NCBI RefSeq assembly: GCF_031583595.1
Contig: NZ_CP134145.1
Span: 930,001 to 994,000 of the forward strand
Direction of reading: 5' to 3'
Origin: Thalassotalea psychrophila
GTDB taxonomy: Bacteria > Pseudomonadota > Gammaproteobacteria > Enterobacterales > Alteromonadaceae
DNA length: 64,000 nt
The notes beneath the pieces were generated by a model. The model saw nothing but the letters and a program-made list of their open reading frames with translations, had not been told where the DNA came from and ran no database searches. The translations under genes were made by a program, and so were the position numbers. Shown piece by piece: positions 8,972-19,176 of this stretch (the first letter of the stretch is position 1; each line of letters starts with the position of its first letter).

Positions 8972-9714
8972 TATTTACTGTCTCCATTAACCAAAGCTTT
9001 TACCCATGGACGCATAGAATTGCGAGTAATTATTTCGGCTCTAAACCTAATACATACTAATGTTGCCACTAAAAATGCAAATCCAAAGAAGCTGATCGCA
9101 AATGGAATTAGCATATCGGTAGACATAGAAGGCTTTTCAAATTTAGATACTGTTGCACCTTGGTGTAACGTATTCCACCATTCTACTGAATAGTGAATAA
9201 TAGGTAAGTTTATTACACCCACTATCGCTAATACACTGGCCGCTTTGCCAGCTAAAGATTTATCTTCAAAGGCATTTTGTAAAGCAATAACACCAAGATA
9301 TAAAAATAGTAAAATTAACTCAGATGTTAATCTAGCATCCCAAATCCACCATGTGCCCCACATAGGTTTTCCCCATGCCGCTCCTGTAAATAATGCGATT
9401 GCTGTAAACGTAGCGCCAATTGGTGCTAAAGCCGCAATTGAAGTTTCAGCAAGCTTTAACTGCCAAACTAATGCACAAAGAGCAGCTATGGCCATGCCTA
9501 AATAAATTCCCATAGATAACATTGCTGCTGGAACATGCAAATAAAAGATACGAACACTTTCACCTTGCTGGTAATCTGCTGGTGAGAATGCCAAGCCTAT
9601 GGTCATACCGATAACCAGCAGTAAACCACTAATAACCGCAAACCACGGGATTAGTTTACCGCTGAAGTGATAAGATATTTCAGGATTTGCATATGGGTGA
9701 AGCCATTTCCACAT
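8971..9714 (-). CDS. ccmC: Haem transporter/ligase subunit CcmC
   Basis: Integral membrane protein of 247 residues with six helices that loads haem onto CcmE. The tryptophan-rich WWD motif is present as WGTWWIWDARLTSE (about 125-138), flanked by conserved periplasmic histidines that ligate haem. It is the third gene of the operon: its ATG follows the ccmB stop immediately and its stop overlaps ccmD. Confidence 0.96.
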   Translation of the reverse strand: MWKWLHPYANPEISYHFSGKLIPWFAVISGLLLVIGMTIGLAFSPADYQQGESVRIFYLHVPAAMLSMGIYLGMAIAALCALVWQLKLAETSIAALAPIGATFTAIALFTGAAWGKPMWGTWWIWDARLTSELILLFLYLGVIALQNAFEDKSLAGKAASVLAIVGVINLPIIHYSVEWWNTLHQGATVSKFEKPSMSTDMLIPFAISFFGFAFLVATLVCIRFRAEIITRNSMRPWVKALVNGDSK

Positions 9715-10395
9715 TTAATTCGTACTCACTTTTAAGGCTGATCCTACAGCGAAAGGGGCCAAGGTTAATGACCCAAAAAACAACGCAGCTATTATAGCAA
9801 GTTGTCCGTTATAAGGTAAATTCATACTCGCAGCATCAATTGCGCTGGTCGCAAAAATTAAAACAGGAATATATAAAGGTAGCACTAATAAACTCAGTAA
9901 AACGCCACCTTTTTTTAAGCCAACGGTTAAAGCAACACCAATAGCACCTAATAAACTTAACACCGGAGTACCTAGTAACAACGTTAACATCAGCGCTACA
10001 TAGCTTTCTTGATGTAGGTTAAGTAATACCCCTAAAAATGGCGCGATGATGATCAGTGGCAAACCGGTTATCAACCAATGTGCGGTGATTTTAGCCAACA
10101 CTAAAATAAATGTTGGGCATGGACTTAATAACATTTGCTCTAAAGAACCATCACTGTGATCATTTTTAAACAGGCGCTCGAGCGATAATAAAGTCGATAA
10201 TAAGGCAGCGACCCAAATTACACCTGGTGCTATTTTCATTAAAGTGTTGCTTGCTGGTCCAATTCCCAATGGAAAAAGAGAAACAACAATGACAAAAAAC
10301 AATAATGGGTTAACTATGTCATCGCGGTGGCGAAATGCAATGAGCAAATCACGCTTTAAAATGGTTAAAAATGTTTGTCTGTATGAAATTGGCAT
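9715..10395 (-). CDS. ccmB: Haem exporter permease CcmB
   Basis: Six-helix ABC permease of 226 residues that pairs with CcmA; ATP hydrolysis by CcmAB releases holo-CcmE from CcmC and CcmD. Family signs are the N-terminal LKRDLLIAFRHRDDIVNPLLFF and the cytoplasmic stretch LFKNDHSDGSLEQML. It is 15 nt downstream of ccmA and abuts ccmC. Confidence 0.95.
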   Translation of the reverse strand: MPISYRQTFLTILKRDLLIAFRHRDDIVNPLLFFVIVVSLFPLGIGPASNTLMKIAPGVIWVAALLSTLLSLERLFKNDHSDGSLEQMLLSPCPTFILVLAKITAHWLITGLPLIIIAPFLGVLLNLHQESYVALMLTLLLGTPVLSLLGAIGVALTVGLKKGGVLLSLLVLPLYIPVLIFATSAIDAASMNLPYNGQLAIIAALFFGSLTLAPFAVGSALKVSTN

Positions 10396-10410
10396 TTAAA
10401 TTTAAGCACT

Positions 10411-11052
10411 CTAAAAAAACTGATGTTCAAGAATGATTTTTTTATAATCACTGCTGTTGATAGATAAATCTTGGTGGGTTGTTAATATAACCACGCCACC
10501 GTTTTGCGCATGCTTTATAAATAGCTGTTCAAGTTTTAGTACTCCGGCTTTATCTATTGCGGTAAATGGTTCATCTAAAATCCATATTTTAGCATTAGTT
10601 TGCCACAACCTTGCTAGCGCGATACGACGATGCTGACCTGCACTTAAATGTGAAGCTAGGGCATCTTCAAAACCAAGCAGATTCACTTCATGCAGAGTTT
10701 GTTCGGCTAAATCAGGCTCTAAACCGTGCAGCTTAAAGTAAAACTCAAGGTTTTCTTCGCTAGTCATTTCACCCTTTACACCAGGTAGATGACCTAAAAA
10801 CAATAAATCTCCATTAAAATCTTCTTGGCATTGGCCAATTTTTTGGGATTTATACAGTACATCACCACTATAGGGCTGTGATAAACCGGCGAGTATACGT
10901 AACAAGCTTGTTTTACCGGTACCATTAGCACCTTCTACTTGGAGAATATCACCCGGTATAACATCGAATGATAATTCATCAAATAATAAGCGGTCTTCTC
11001 TAATACAGGTTAACTGCTGAGCTGTTAAAAGGGGGAGCTGCTCGCTTGTCAA
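10411..11052 (-). CDS. ccmA: Cytochrome c maturation ABC ATPase CcmA
   Basis: ABC ATPase of 213 residues that powers the CcmABCDE haem-handling complex. It shows Walker [10 protein letters not shown] (about 40-48), ABC signature LSAGQHRR (about 137-144) and Walker B IWILDEP (about 156-162) with an H-switch in TTHQD. It opens the minus-strand operon and is divergent from ccmF. The start at 11052 may be a TTG; a slightly different start cannot be excluded. Confidence 0.95.
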   Translation of the reverse strand: MTSEQLPLLTAQQLTCIREDRLLFDELSFDVIPGDILQVEGANGTGKTSLLRILAGLSQPYSGDVLYKSQKIGQCQEDFNGDLLFLGHLPGVKGEMTSEENLEFYFKLHGLEPDLAEQTLHEVNLLGFEDALASHLSAGQHRRIALARLWQTNAKIWILDEPFTAIDKAGVLKLEQLFIKHAQNGGVVILTTHQDLSINSSDYKKIILEHQFF

Positions 11053-11277
11053 AGTTGCGCCTAACTTAATTTTTATAATAAATTTATTCTACTTGTTTGT
11101 TGGTCGAAGTAGAAGATGCTTATAAAAATAAATTACGTTTTGAAATATTAGGTTACAGATTATTAATCTGGGTCAAGTTTTGTCATAAAATGTCGCTTTT
11201 TTATTTTGACATTAAAGGTATAATCACTGTGAATTAAATTAAATAGCTTTCCTATTAAAGTAGGAGCGGAGTTTTAA
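11053..11277. promoter_or_regulatory. Divergent promoter region between the two ccm operons
   Basis: These 225 nt separate ccmA (minus) from ccmF (plus), so both operons start here. A TATAAT at 11219-11224 is a possible -10 for ccmF, but no good -35 lies 16-18 nt upstream. No FNR-like or other operator is obvious. Confidence 0.4.
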
Positions 11278-13278
11278 ATGATCCCTGAAATTGGACACTT
11301 TGCACTAATTGTATCAATGGCTTTTGCCATTTGTCTGTCTATAGTGCCATTAATTGGTGTGTACCAAAAAAACCAACGCTTAATAACTTTTGCTAAACCG
11401 CTTACATTTGGCATGTTTGCTTTTACCACCTTAAGTATCGTGCTGTTAGGTTACAGCTTTGTTGTTGATGACTTTTCTGTAGCTTATGTTGCTGGACATT
11501 CAAATTCGCACTTACCGTATTACTTTAAAATTAGCGCGGTATGGGGCGGTCATGAAGGCTCTCTTCTGTTGTGGGTATTTTCATTAACAGCTTGGACTAT
11601 GGCTGTTGCCTCGTTTAGTAAGCATGTAGATCAAGCATTTGTGTCACGTGTTCTTGCAATTATGGGGATGATTGCAGTTGGTTTTATGGCATTTACATTA
11701 TTAACCTCTAATCCATTTGATCGCTTATTGCCTAATATTCCTATGGAAGGTCGAGATTTAAATCCGTTACTTCAAGACATAGGCTTAATTATTCATCCGC
11801 CAATGCTCTATATGGGCTATGTCGGTTTTTCTGTTGCCTTTGCTTTTGCTATTGCTGCATTAATGTGTGGCAAAATGGATGCCGCTTGGGCTCGTTGGTC
11901 ACGTCCATGGACGATAGGCGCATGGGTGTTTTTAACATTAGGTATTTCACTAGGTAGCTGGTGGGCTTACTATGAACTTGGTTGGGGTGGTTGGTGGTTT
12001 TGGGATCCTGTAGAAAACGCATCATTTATGCCTTGGCTAGTTGGTACTGCTTTAATTCATTCTTTAGCGGTCACTGAAAAACGTGGCGCCTTTAGAAACT
12101 GGACTGTGCTATTGGCTATTTTCACCTTTAGTTTAAGTCTATTGGGCACATTCTTAGTACGCTCTGGTGTTTTAACATCTGTACATTCATTTGCCGCTGA
12201 CCCAACTCGTGGTGCATTTATATTAGTACTATTAGCAATTGCTGTAGGTTGTTCATTATTACTTTATGCTATACGGGGTTCTAATGTGGGTAGCTTTTCA
12301 CGCTTTAATTTGGTGTCGAGAGAAACTGCGATATTAATTTCAAATGTTATTTTAGTTGCCGCTGCCGTTACTGTGTTATTAGGTACCTTGTACCCGCTGT
12401 TAGTAGATGCCTTAGGTATGGGTAAAATTTCAGTAGGGCCTCCGTATTTTAATGCGGTCTTTGTTCCTATTATGAGTATTTTGTTTGTATTTATGGGAAT
12501 AGGGCCACTTATTCGTTGGAAAAAAGCGAAAAAAGGTGAGTTAAGCAAACAGCTTAATATGATCACTGTCTCAGCAATAACCTTTGGTTTAGCATTTCCT
12601 TTGCTATACGCTGGAGAGTTTGATGGATTAGTCGCTTTTGGTATGGCTCTCGCAGCCTGGGTTGCATTAGTCGCAGCAAAAGACGTTAAAAATCAAATTC
12701 ATTTACCCAAAGGCGGCTGGCAGTTGTCGCGCTTAAGTTTAAGTCATTTAGGTATGGCTGTTGCTCATACAGGTATAGCAATTACAATCGTTGGTGTAAC
12801 GTTAGTTTCGACTTATGAGTCAGAAACTAATGTAAAAATGTCGCCAGGAACCATTGTTGAAATTGCCGGTTATAACATTGAATTTAATGGTGTTAAACAT
12901 GTAAAAGGGCCTAACTACTCTGCCGAGCAAGGCCAGTTAAATCTATTTAAAAATGACAGCTTAATTGCATTATTACAACCTGAACGTCGTACTTATCGAG
13001 TGCAAACTATGGGGATGACCGAAGCTGCTATTGATCCTGGCTTGTTCCGCGATATGTATGTTGCTTTAGGCGATCCATTAGGTAATGGTGCCTGGGCTGT
13101 TCGTGTGCATTACAAACCGTTTGTTCGTTGGATTTGGTTAGGTTCTATTTTTATGGGCTTAGGTGGGTTATTTGCCATGTTAGATAAACGCTATCGTCGA
13201 CGTAAAAAAGCTGTAGAGCCAAATAAAGCAAATGACTTAGCATCAATTCCTGCTGTACCAAATGCTGTTGAGGCATAA
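11278..13278 (+). CDS. ccmF: Haem lyase subunit CcmF
   Basis: Large multi-span protein of 666 residues that forms the haem-ligation complex with CcmH and CcmI and transfers haem from CcmE to apocytochrome c. The WWD motif is GWGGWWFWDPVENASFMPWL (about 235-254), with conserved histidines around it, for example IIHPPMLYMGY. The C-terminus ends in a basic cytoplasmic tail (KRYRRRKK). The start has AGGAGCGG upstream. It heads a plus-strand operon ccmF-ccmG-ccmH-ccmI-gpx-hemH. Confidence 0.97.
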   Translation: MIPEIGHFALIVSMAFAICLSIVPLIGVYQKNQRLITFAKPLTFGMFAFTTLSIVLLGYSFVVDDFSVAYVAGHSNSHLPYYFKISAVWGGHEGSLLLWVFSLTAWTMAVASFSKHVDQAFVSRVLAIMGMIAVGFMAFTLLTSNPFDRLLPNIPMEGRDLNPLLQDIGLIIHPPMLYMGYVGFSVAFAFAIAALMCGKMDAAWARWSRPWTIGAWVFLTLGISLGSWWAYYELGWGGWWFWDPVENASFMPWLVGTALIHSLAVTEKRGAFRNWTVLLAIFTFSLSLLGTFLVRSGVLTSVHSFAADPTRGAFILVLLAIAVGCSLLLYAIRGSNVGSFSRFNLVSRETAILISNVILVAAAVTVLLGTLYPLLVDALGMGKISVGPPYFNAVFVPIMSILFVFMGIGPLIRWKKAKKGELSKQLNMITVSAITFGLAFPLLYAGEFDGLVAFGMALAAWVALVAAKDVKNQIHLPKGGWQLSRLSLSHLGMAVAHTGIAITIVGVTLVSTYESETNVKMSPGTIVEIAGYNIEFNGVKHVKGPNYSAEQGQLNLFKNDSLIALLQPERRTYRVQTMGMTEAAIDPGLFRDMYVALGDPLGNGAWAVRVHYKPFVRWIWLGSIFMGLGGLFAMLDKRYRRRKKAVEPNKANDLASIPAVPNAVEA

Positions 13279-13281
13279 TTG

Positions 13282-13830
13282 ATGAAAATATTAATTCGCT
13301 TAATACCACTTGTGTTGTTTATTTTGTTAGGGATATTGTTATATCGCGGTTTATTTTTAAACCCTCAGGCTATGCCATCGGCGCTCGTTGGTAAACCATT
13401 TCCTGAATTTAACCTAACCCGCCTAGGCGGTCAGCAGCAAACATTAACTAAGACTGATTTTAAACCTGGTATAAAGCTTGTAAATGTTTGGGCAACTTGG
13501 TGTCCCTCTTGTAAGGTTGAACACCCATTTTTAGTGAAACTAAGCAAAGATAATCGGTTTAGCTTGTATGGCATCAATTACAAAGATAATCGTAAAGATG
13601 CTAAAAAATGGCTTAAGTATTATAAAGACCCGTACCAATTTTCAATTTATGATGACATTGGACGGTTAGGGTTAAACCTTGGCGTTTATGGAGCTCCTGA
13701 AACATTTGTTGTTGATCATAAAGGCGTAATTCGAAAACGTTTTGCAGGCGTACTTGAACCTAGAGTGTGGCAACGCGAATTTTTACCATTAATTAATACC
13801 ATTGAAACAGAAATGGCAGAGGGTAAATAG
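13282..13830 (+). CDS. ccmG: Thiol:disulfide oxidoreductase CcmG (DsbE)
   Basis: Membrane-anchored periplasmic thioredoxin-fold protein of 182 residues that keeps the CXXCH cysteines of apocytochrome c reduced. It has an N-terminal anchor (about 5-25) and active site WATWCPSCK with C74 and C77. I use the ATG at 13282, which has GAGG about 8 nt upstream, rather than the TTG three bases earlier. It begins 3 nt after the ccmF stop. Confidence 0.95.
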   Translation: MKILIRLIPLVLFILLGILLYRGLFLNPQAMPSALVGKPFPEFNLTRLGGQQQTLTKTDFKPGIKLVNVWATWCPSCKVEHPFLVKLSKDNRFSLYGINYKDNRKDAKKWLKYYKDPYQFSIYDDIGRLGLNLGVYGAPETFVVDHKGVIRKRFAGVLEPRVWQREFLPLINTIETEMAEGK

Positions 13831-13831
13831 T

Positions 13832-14293
13832 ATGTCAAAATTTATACATTTTTTTGCAACTATAGCGGTATCATTTTCGTTGGCTTTTTCTGTATTAGCT
13901 GGTCCGATTGATACCTATACATTTCCAGATGAAGTAACCAAAAAGCGTTTTGCCGAGCTAACTTATGAACTTAGATGTCCAAAGTGTCAAAATCAAAATT
14001 TAGCTGATTCAAACTCTCCAATAGCGCAAGACCTTCGTAAAGAAGTCTATGACATGCTAATTGATGGTCGCTCAGATGGTGAAATTATGACGTTTATGGT
14101 TGAGCGTTATGGTGAGTTTGTATTGTATCGTCCAAGAGTAAGCTCATTAACTTATGCTTTATGGTTTGGACCAATTGTGTTCATTTTAATCGGTGGTTTT
14201 GTAGTATTCATGTTTGTTCGCAGAAAAGACGACAAGCCTGAACATTTATCAGAAGATCAAAAACAACAACTAAAATCAATTTTAAAAGATTAA
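13832..14293 (+). CDS. ccmH: Cytochrome c maturation protein CcmH (CcmL-type, short form)
   Basis: Periplasmic thiol reductase of 153 residues that reduces apocytochrome c with CcmG and belongs to the CcmFHI ligase. It has a signal peptide (about 1-23), the redox motif LRCPKCQNQ and one C-terminal transmembrane helix followed by a charged tail. An in-frame start 30 nt upstream overlaps ccmG, but GAGGG at 13819-13823, 8 nt before the ATG at 13832, and the clean signal peptide favour the shorter form. The CcmI part is a separate gene here, not fused as in E. coli CcmH. Confidence 0.94.
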   Translation: MSKFIHFFATIAVSFSLAFSVLAGPIDTYTFPDEVTKKRFAELTYELRCPKCQNQNLADSNSPIAQDLRKEVYDMLIDGRSDGEIMTFMVERYGEFVLYRPRVSSLTYALWFGPIVFILIGGFVVFMFVRRKDDKPEHLSEDQKQQLKSILKD

Positions 14294-14317
14294 TATCTCA
14301 GGAAAGTAAAAGCTATT

Positions 14318-15610
14318 ATGACGACACTCTGGATTATTACAGTATTGATACTTATTGCTGCAGCAGCAATTATTTGGCAGCACTTTTTAAAAAGTTCATT
14401 GTATAGTGCTAATCAAAGCAATATGCGCGGTCAAACTAATAAAGACCTTTACCATGAACATTTAGCAGAGCTTGAAAAAGATTTGGCTGAAGGTGGTATA
14501 GATCAGGAGAATTTTGATTATTTAAAAGAAGAACTTGATCACAGTTTGTTGTTAGATATGAATGCAACAGCAAAAGAAGAGCAAGCAAAAGATAAAGCAA
14601 CATCATTCATTTGGCCTGCAGTTATAACTGTATTCATAGTTGCTTTCTCTGCGATATATTATCAACAGCATGGCGCTTATGCTGCTGTTGAAATAGGTGC
14701 AAGTCAACCAGCCGCTCACTCTCAAGATGAAGAGTCGCAGGCTGAAGCTGTTATCGCACAACTTAAAAAATTGCATAAAGAAGTACAAGATAACCCTAAA
14801 AATTCAGATGCCTGGTTTCAAATGGGGCAAATACTAACTCAAGTGGGCGAGTTTGATAGTGCTTTTGTTGCTTTTGGTAAAGTAAATGAAATTGAAGGTG
14901 AGCAGGCAGATGTTTTAGCGTTACAAGCTCAGTCGATGTATTACAAAAACAAACAACAACGTAATGAACAAATAGACGAACTGCTTGAAAGAGCACTAAT
15001 GATTGACCCTTTTGATGCAACGACATTAATGCTAATTGGTATGGATCACTATTTAAATGAGCGCTTCGAACAAGCAGCAGTTTCATGGCAAAAAATCATT
15101 GATAATGGTGGTGCTGGAGCAAATACCCAACCATTGCTCGATGCCATTAATGAAGCAAATAACAAAGCTGGAACAAATTCACATGATGGTCATGATCATC
15201 CTGAAATAGTTCAGTCGACAGAAAGTCCTGAGCAACAAACAAGTACATCTGTTGAGGGGCCAAGCTTTAGACTAAATGTAAGTTTTTCTTCAAATATTTT
15301 CGATGAAGTAAGCAAAGGTGCCGATAAAACGGTATTCATTTATGCGACAGCAGCAAACGGCTCAAGAATGCCTCTGGCGGCAGTAAAATTAAAAGCTAGT
15401 GATTTACCTATATCTGTTACTTTAGACAACAGTAAAGCGATGAGTCCACAAGCGAATTTATCATCAACAGATGTTGTTAATGTTTATGCTGTAGTGTCAC
15501 ATTCAGGTACGCCTGGAATGAAGCCTGGCGACTTTAAAGGTGAAATTAGTAATGTGTTGTTAAAGTCTGCAGTAGAGATGAATATAGTAATCGATACAAT
15601 AGTACAGTAA
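14318..15610 (+). CDS. ccmI: Apocytochrome c chaperone CcmI (TPR)
   Basis: Protein of 430 residues with two N-terminal membrane segments (about 3-22 and 95-113) around a cytoplasmic loop, then a periplasmic TPR region (about 145-280) and a C-terminal beta-rich domain (about 310-430) like that of CcmH/NrfG fusions. It binds the C-terminus of apocytochrome c and delivers it to CcmFH. A His/Asp cluster (SHDGHDHPE, about 288-296) lies in the linker. CAGGAAAG lies about 10 nt before the ATG. It sits 24 nt after ccmH. Confidence 0.93.
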   Translation: MTTLWIITVLILIAAAAIIWQHFLKSSLYSANQSNMRGQTNKDLYHEHLAELEKDLAEGGIDQENFDYLKEELDHSLLLDMNATAKEEQAKDKATSFIWPAVITVFIVAFSAIYYQQHGAYAAVEIGASQPAAHSQDEESQAEAVIAQLKKLHKEVQDNPKNSDAWFQMGQILTQVGEFDSAFVAFGKVNEIEGEQADVLALQAQSMYYKNKQQRNEQIDELLERALMIDPFDATTLMLIGMDHYLNERFEQAAVSWQKIIDNGGAGANTQPLLDAINEANNKAGTNSHDGHDHPEIVQSTESPEQQTSTSVEGPSFRLNVSFSSNIFDEVSKGADKTVFIYATAANGSRMPLAAVKLKASDLPISVTLDNSKAMSPQANLSSTDVVNVYAVVSHSGTPGMKPGDFKGEISNVLLKSAVEMNIVIDTIVQ

Positions 15611-15643
15611 CGTATCGATTATAATTTTCAACTGAGATGATAA

Positions 15644-16255
15644 ATGAATAAATTTATTACATTAATAATAGTAACTACCTTAAGTTTTAATGTACTTGCG
15701 CAGCAAGTTATTGCTAGTTCTGAAAGTACAGAAAACACTGGGAAGCAGCAGTTGATTGCTACTCAGTGTCCTGGTTTTTTAAATCATACAATTCGTAAAC
15801 TTAATTCAAAGCAAACTATCGATATTTGCCAGAAGTTTCAGGGTAAAACTTTTTTGATTGTTAATACTGCAAGTAATTGTGGTTTTACCCCGCAATTTAA
15901 AGCGCTTGAAGCTTTATACCAAGAGTATAAAGACCAAGGTTTAGTTATTTTAGGCTTCCCGTCTGATAATTTTTTTCAAGAAGAAGATCTTGAAAAGGAC
16001 ACCGCTAAAGTTTGCTTTGTTAATTATGGTGTAACTTTCCCTATGTTTAATACCATTGAGGTACGTGGTAGTGATGCCCACCCTATATTTGCCCATTTAG
16101 GTGAACAAACGGCTTCACCATATTGGAACTTTTATAAATACTTAGTTAGTGCTGACGGCAAAAATATCCAACGTTTTAACTCTAAGACAGAGCCGAAATC
16201 AGAACATTTAATAAAAGCAATTGAAGCTCAATTAGCTGTTAATAGTTCATCATAA
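15644..16255 (+). CDS. Periplasmic glutathione peroxidase-like thiol peroxidase
   Basis: Glutathione-peroxidase family protein of 203 residues with an N-terminal signal peptide (about 1-19, LSFNVLAQ). The peroxidatic site is TASNCGFT with C79 instead of selenocysteine. NFFQEE supplies the glutamine region and PYWNFYKYL the tryptophan-asparagine motif. A second cysteine in AKVCFVNYGVTFP sits where thioredoxin-type Gpx carry a helper cysteine. It probably reduces peroxides in the periplasm with a thioredoxin-like donor (inference). It begins 33 nt after ccmI and ends 11 nt before hemH, so it appears cotranscribed with cytochrome c maturation genes. Confidence 0.9.
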   Translation: MNKFITLIIVTTLSFNVLAQQVIASSESTENTGKQQLIATQCPGFLNHTIRKLNSKQTIDICQKFQGKTFLIVNTASNCGFTPQFKALEALYQEYKDQGLVILGFPSDNFFQEEDLEKDTAKVCFVNYGVTFPMFNTIEVRGSDAHPIFAHLGEQTASPYWNFYKYLVSADGKNIQRFNSKTEPKSEHLIKAIEAQLAVNSSS

Positions 16256-16266
16256 AGAGAAATTTA

Positions 16267-17310
16267 ATGTCGCGTTTTTCTGCCAACAATAAAAAAATAC
16301 ATCAGAGCAATATCAAAAAAGGGCCTGCAAATACAGGTTCGGTTAAAACTGGAGTTTTACTCTGTAACCTTGGAACGCCGGATGCGCCAACTGCAAGTGC
16401 ATTGCGCATTTATTTGCGTGAGTTTTTATCAGATCCACGCGTAGTTGAAATACCAAAATTTATTTGGATGATAATTTTGCACGGAATTATTTTAAGAATT
16501 CGCCCGGCAAAATCTGCAAAACTATATGAGAGCATATGGACCGAAGAGGGTTCACCTCTATTAAATATAAGCAAAGCACAACAAGTTAAAGTAGCCGAGA
16601 AAATTGCACAACAATACGGTGATGAAGTCGAAGTCGTTATTGCTATGCGTTATGGCAATCCTGGCATTACTCAGGCATTACAGGCGATGCAGGCGAAAGG
16701 CATAAGCAAAATTATAGCTTTACCTTTATATCCGCAATATGCTGGACCAACTACAGGCTCTACGTTTGATGCTATTACGAAAGAAATTCAGCACTGGCGC
16801 TGGGTACCATCATTACACTTTATTTCTAGTTACCATGATCATCCGGGTTATATTGATGCACTTACCAACAGCATTAGTGAACACATTGAGCAACATGGCA
16901 AGCCAGAGAAACTAGTCTTTTCATATCACGGCATGCCAAAATTATTTCATACTAATGGTGATCCTTATTTTTGTTATTGTCATAAAACCACACGTTTAGT
17001 TGTTGATAAATTAGGTTTAGCAGAATCAGATTACCTGCTAACGTTTCAGTCTAGGTTTGGTAAGGCAGAATGGTTAAAGCCATATACTGATAATTGTTTG
17101 AGTGATTTTGCCACACAAGGAATTAAAAAAGTCGCTGTCATCAGTCCTGCATTTAGCGTTGATTGTTTAGAAACATTAGAAGAGTTAGAAGTAGAAAGCC
17201 GAAAAGTATTTATTGATGCTGGCGGAGAACAATTTAACTACATAAATGCTTTAAACGACCGAGATGATCATATTTCAGCGATAGTTGATTTGATCAAGGC
17301 TCACCTATAA
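16267..17310 (+). CDS. hemH: Ferrochelatase HemH
   Basis: Inserts ferrous iron into protoporphyrin IX in the last step of haem b synthesis. The 347-residue protein shows LLCNLGTPDAPT (31-42), the active-site histidine H221 in SYHGMPK and the acidic LETLEEL motif (301-307). There is a basic N-terminal extension of about 27 residues. It closes the ccmFGHI-gpx-hemH operon, supplying haem next to the genes that attach it. No terminator was found in the 250 nt that follow. Confidence 0.96.
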   Translation: MSRFSANNKKIHQSNIKKGPANTGSVKTGVLLCNLGTPDAPTASALRIYLREFLSDPRVVEIPKFIWMIILHGIILRIRPAKSAKLYESIWTEEGSPLLNISKAQQVKVAEKIAQQYGDEVEVVIAMRYGNPGITQALQAMQAKGISKIIALPLYPQYAGPTTGSTFDAITKEIQHWRWVPSLHFISSYHDHPGYIDALTNSISEHIEQHGKPEKLVFSYHGMPKLFHTNGDPYFCYCHKTTRLVVDKLGLAESDYLLTFQSRFGKAEWLKPYTDNCLSDFATQGIKKVAVISPAFSVDCLETLEELEVESRKVFIDAGGEQFNYINALNDRDDHISAIVDLIKAHL

Positions 17311-17560
17311 ACACAACCTAGTAAGTTTTCCTCTCAGCGAGAATTGGTATAAATCGATTTTAAAGGATTTATTGCTCATTTCTTGCTGTTTTATTGACAA
17401 AATCGTCATTAATCTTTAACATCTCGCCACTATTTTTTGAGTAAAAACTTTAATATTGATATTTTTAACTTTCTTTTAAAGAACAATGTTTTACTCAAGT
17501 TTTCTGTTTTAGGGCTATATTTATGGTCTTAATACCTACTTTCACAACCGTGAGTTTATA

Positions 17561-19117
17561 ATGTTTGAATTACATGCAAGTAAAGTAACTAGCCTGAAAA
17601 ATGATGTTTTGTCAGGTTTAACCGTTGCTTTAGCACTCGTACCAGAAGCCGTGGCATTTGCCTTTGTCGCTGGTGTTGACCCTTTAGTGGGACTATACGC
17701 CGCCTTTATGGTTGGTTTAATTACCTCTGCCTTTGGTGGGCGTCCGGGTATGATTTCTGGTGCAACAGGTGCAATGGCCGTAGTAATGGTGTCATTGGTA
17801 GCATTGCATGGGGTGCAATATTTATTTGCCGCCGTGGTGCTCACCGGTATTTTCCAAATATTTTTTGGGGTATTTAAACTAGGTAAATTTATTCGCCTTG
17901 TGCCACATCCGGTGATGCTTGGTTTTGTAAACGGCTTGGCGATTGTAATTTTTCTTGCCCAACTTGGTCAGTTTAAAGTAACAAATGCCGCAGGTGAGCT
18001 AGAGTGGATGACAGGTTCTGCTATGTACACTATGGTGGGTTTAATCGCTTTAACTATGGCAATCATTCATTTTTTACCTAAGATAACTAAAGCGGTTCCA
18101 TCGTCTTTAGTGGCAATTATCGTTGTTACTGCAATTGTATTATTTACGGATATAGATTCTCGTACGGTTATTGATTATGTACGTGATATGACGGGTGATT
18201 CAGCTAGTACCTTAGCAGGCGGTTTACCTAGTTTTGCTATTCCATCAGTACCTTTTAATTTTGAAACGTTAATGATTATTTTACCATTTGCTTTAGTGTT
18301 GGCGGCGATTGGCTTAATTGAATCATTATTAACTCTTACTTTAATTGATGAACTTACAGAAACACATGGTCAAGCGAACCGTGAATGTGTTGCACAGGGT
18401 GCAGCAAATACGGTTAATGGCTTCTTTGGTGGTATGGGCGGTTGTGCAATGATTGGCCAGTCAATGATCAACGTAAACTCTGGTGGGCGAGGTCGTGCTT
18501 CTGGTATTACTGCTGCATTAGCATTATTAGGCTTTATATTATTTGCCTCTGGTCTAATTGAAATAATCCCACTTGCCGCATTGGTAGGAGTTATGTTTAT
18601 TGTTGTTATTGGTACTTTTGAATGGTCTAGTTTACGTATTATGGGCAAAATCCCAAAAGCTGATGCGTTCGTTATTATTTTAGTATCGGGTGTTACAGTA
18701 ATATCCGATTTAGCTATAGCGGTTATTGTTGGTGTTATAGTTTCTGCTTTAGTGTTTGCATGGCAACATGCAAAACACGTTATTGTAAATCGCTCTATCG
18801 ACGAGAATGGCTCAACCATTTATGAAGTTAATGGTCCTATCTTCTTTGGTGCGATAACTAGCTTTTTAGAGCAATTTGAACCTCAAAATGATAGCCAAGA
18901 TGTCATCGTTGAATTTAAGAATTCTCGTGTTGCTGATCATTCTGCTCTTGAAGCTATAGATACTTTAGCTGAACGTTATAAGAGCCGCGGCAAAACGCTA
19001 CATCTTCGCCATTTAAGCCCTGAATGTCGCACTTTATTGACTAAAGCAGGTGACTTGGTAGAAGTTAACTATATTGAAGATCCAAGCTACCATGTAGCCT
19101 CAGACAAGCTTGATTAA
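17561..19117 (+). CDS. SulP-family inorganic anion transporter with STAS domain
   Basis: Membrane transporter of 518 residues in the SulP/SLC26 family. The core (about 1-400) starts with [20 protein letters not shown] and carries [13 protein letters not shown]; the cytoplasmic STAS domain (about 410-510, [20 protein letters not shown]) is typically regulatory. Members carry sulfate, bicarbonate or other anions, usually with sodium or protons; the substrate cannot be assigned. A single gene with its own terminator. Confidence 0.93.
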   Translation: MFELHASKVTSLKNDVLSGLTVALALVPEAVAFAFVAGVDPLVGLYAAFMVGLITSAFGGRPGMISGATGAMAVVMVSLVALHGVQYLFAAVVLTGIFQIFFGVFKLGKFIRLVPHPVMLGFVNGLAIVIFLAQLGQFKVTNAAGELEWMTGSAMYTMVGLIALTMAIIHFLPKITKAVPSSLVAIIVVTAIVLFTDIDSRTVIDYVRDMTGDSASTLAGGLPSFAIPSVPFNFETLMIILPFALVLAAIGLIESLLTLTLIDELTETHGQANRECVAQGAANTVNGFFGGMGGCAMIGQSMINVNSGGRGRASGITAALALLGFILFASGLIEIIPLAALVGVMFIVVIGTFEWSSLRIMGKIPKADAFVIILVSGVTVISDLAIAVIVGVIVSALVFAWQHAKHVIVNRSIDENGSTIYEVNGPIFFGAITSFLEQFEPQNDSQDVIVEFKNSRVADHSALEAIDTLAERYKSRGKTLHLRHLSPECRTLLTKAGDLVEVNYIEDPSYHVASDKLD

Positions 19118-19148
19118 AGCTTGTTGTTGACTGAGTTTGAACAATCTT

Positions 19149-19175
19149 AAAGGGGCTATTATTGCCCCTTTTTTT
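19149..19175 (+). terminator. Rho-independent terminator of the SulP gene
   Basis: Stem AAAGGGGC (19149-19156) / GCCCCTT (19164-19170) with a 7-nt loop and a T-tract to 19175. The tandem repeat starts two bases later. Confidence 0.93.
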
Positions 19176-19176
19176 A

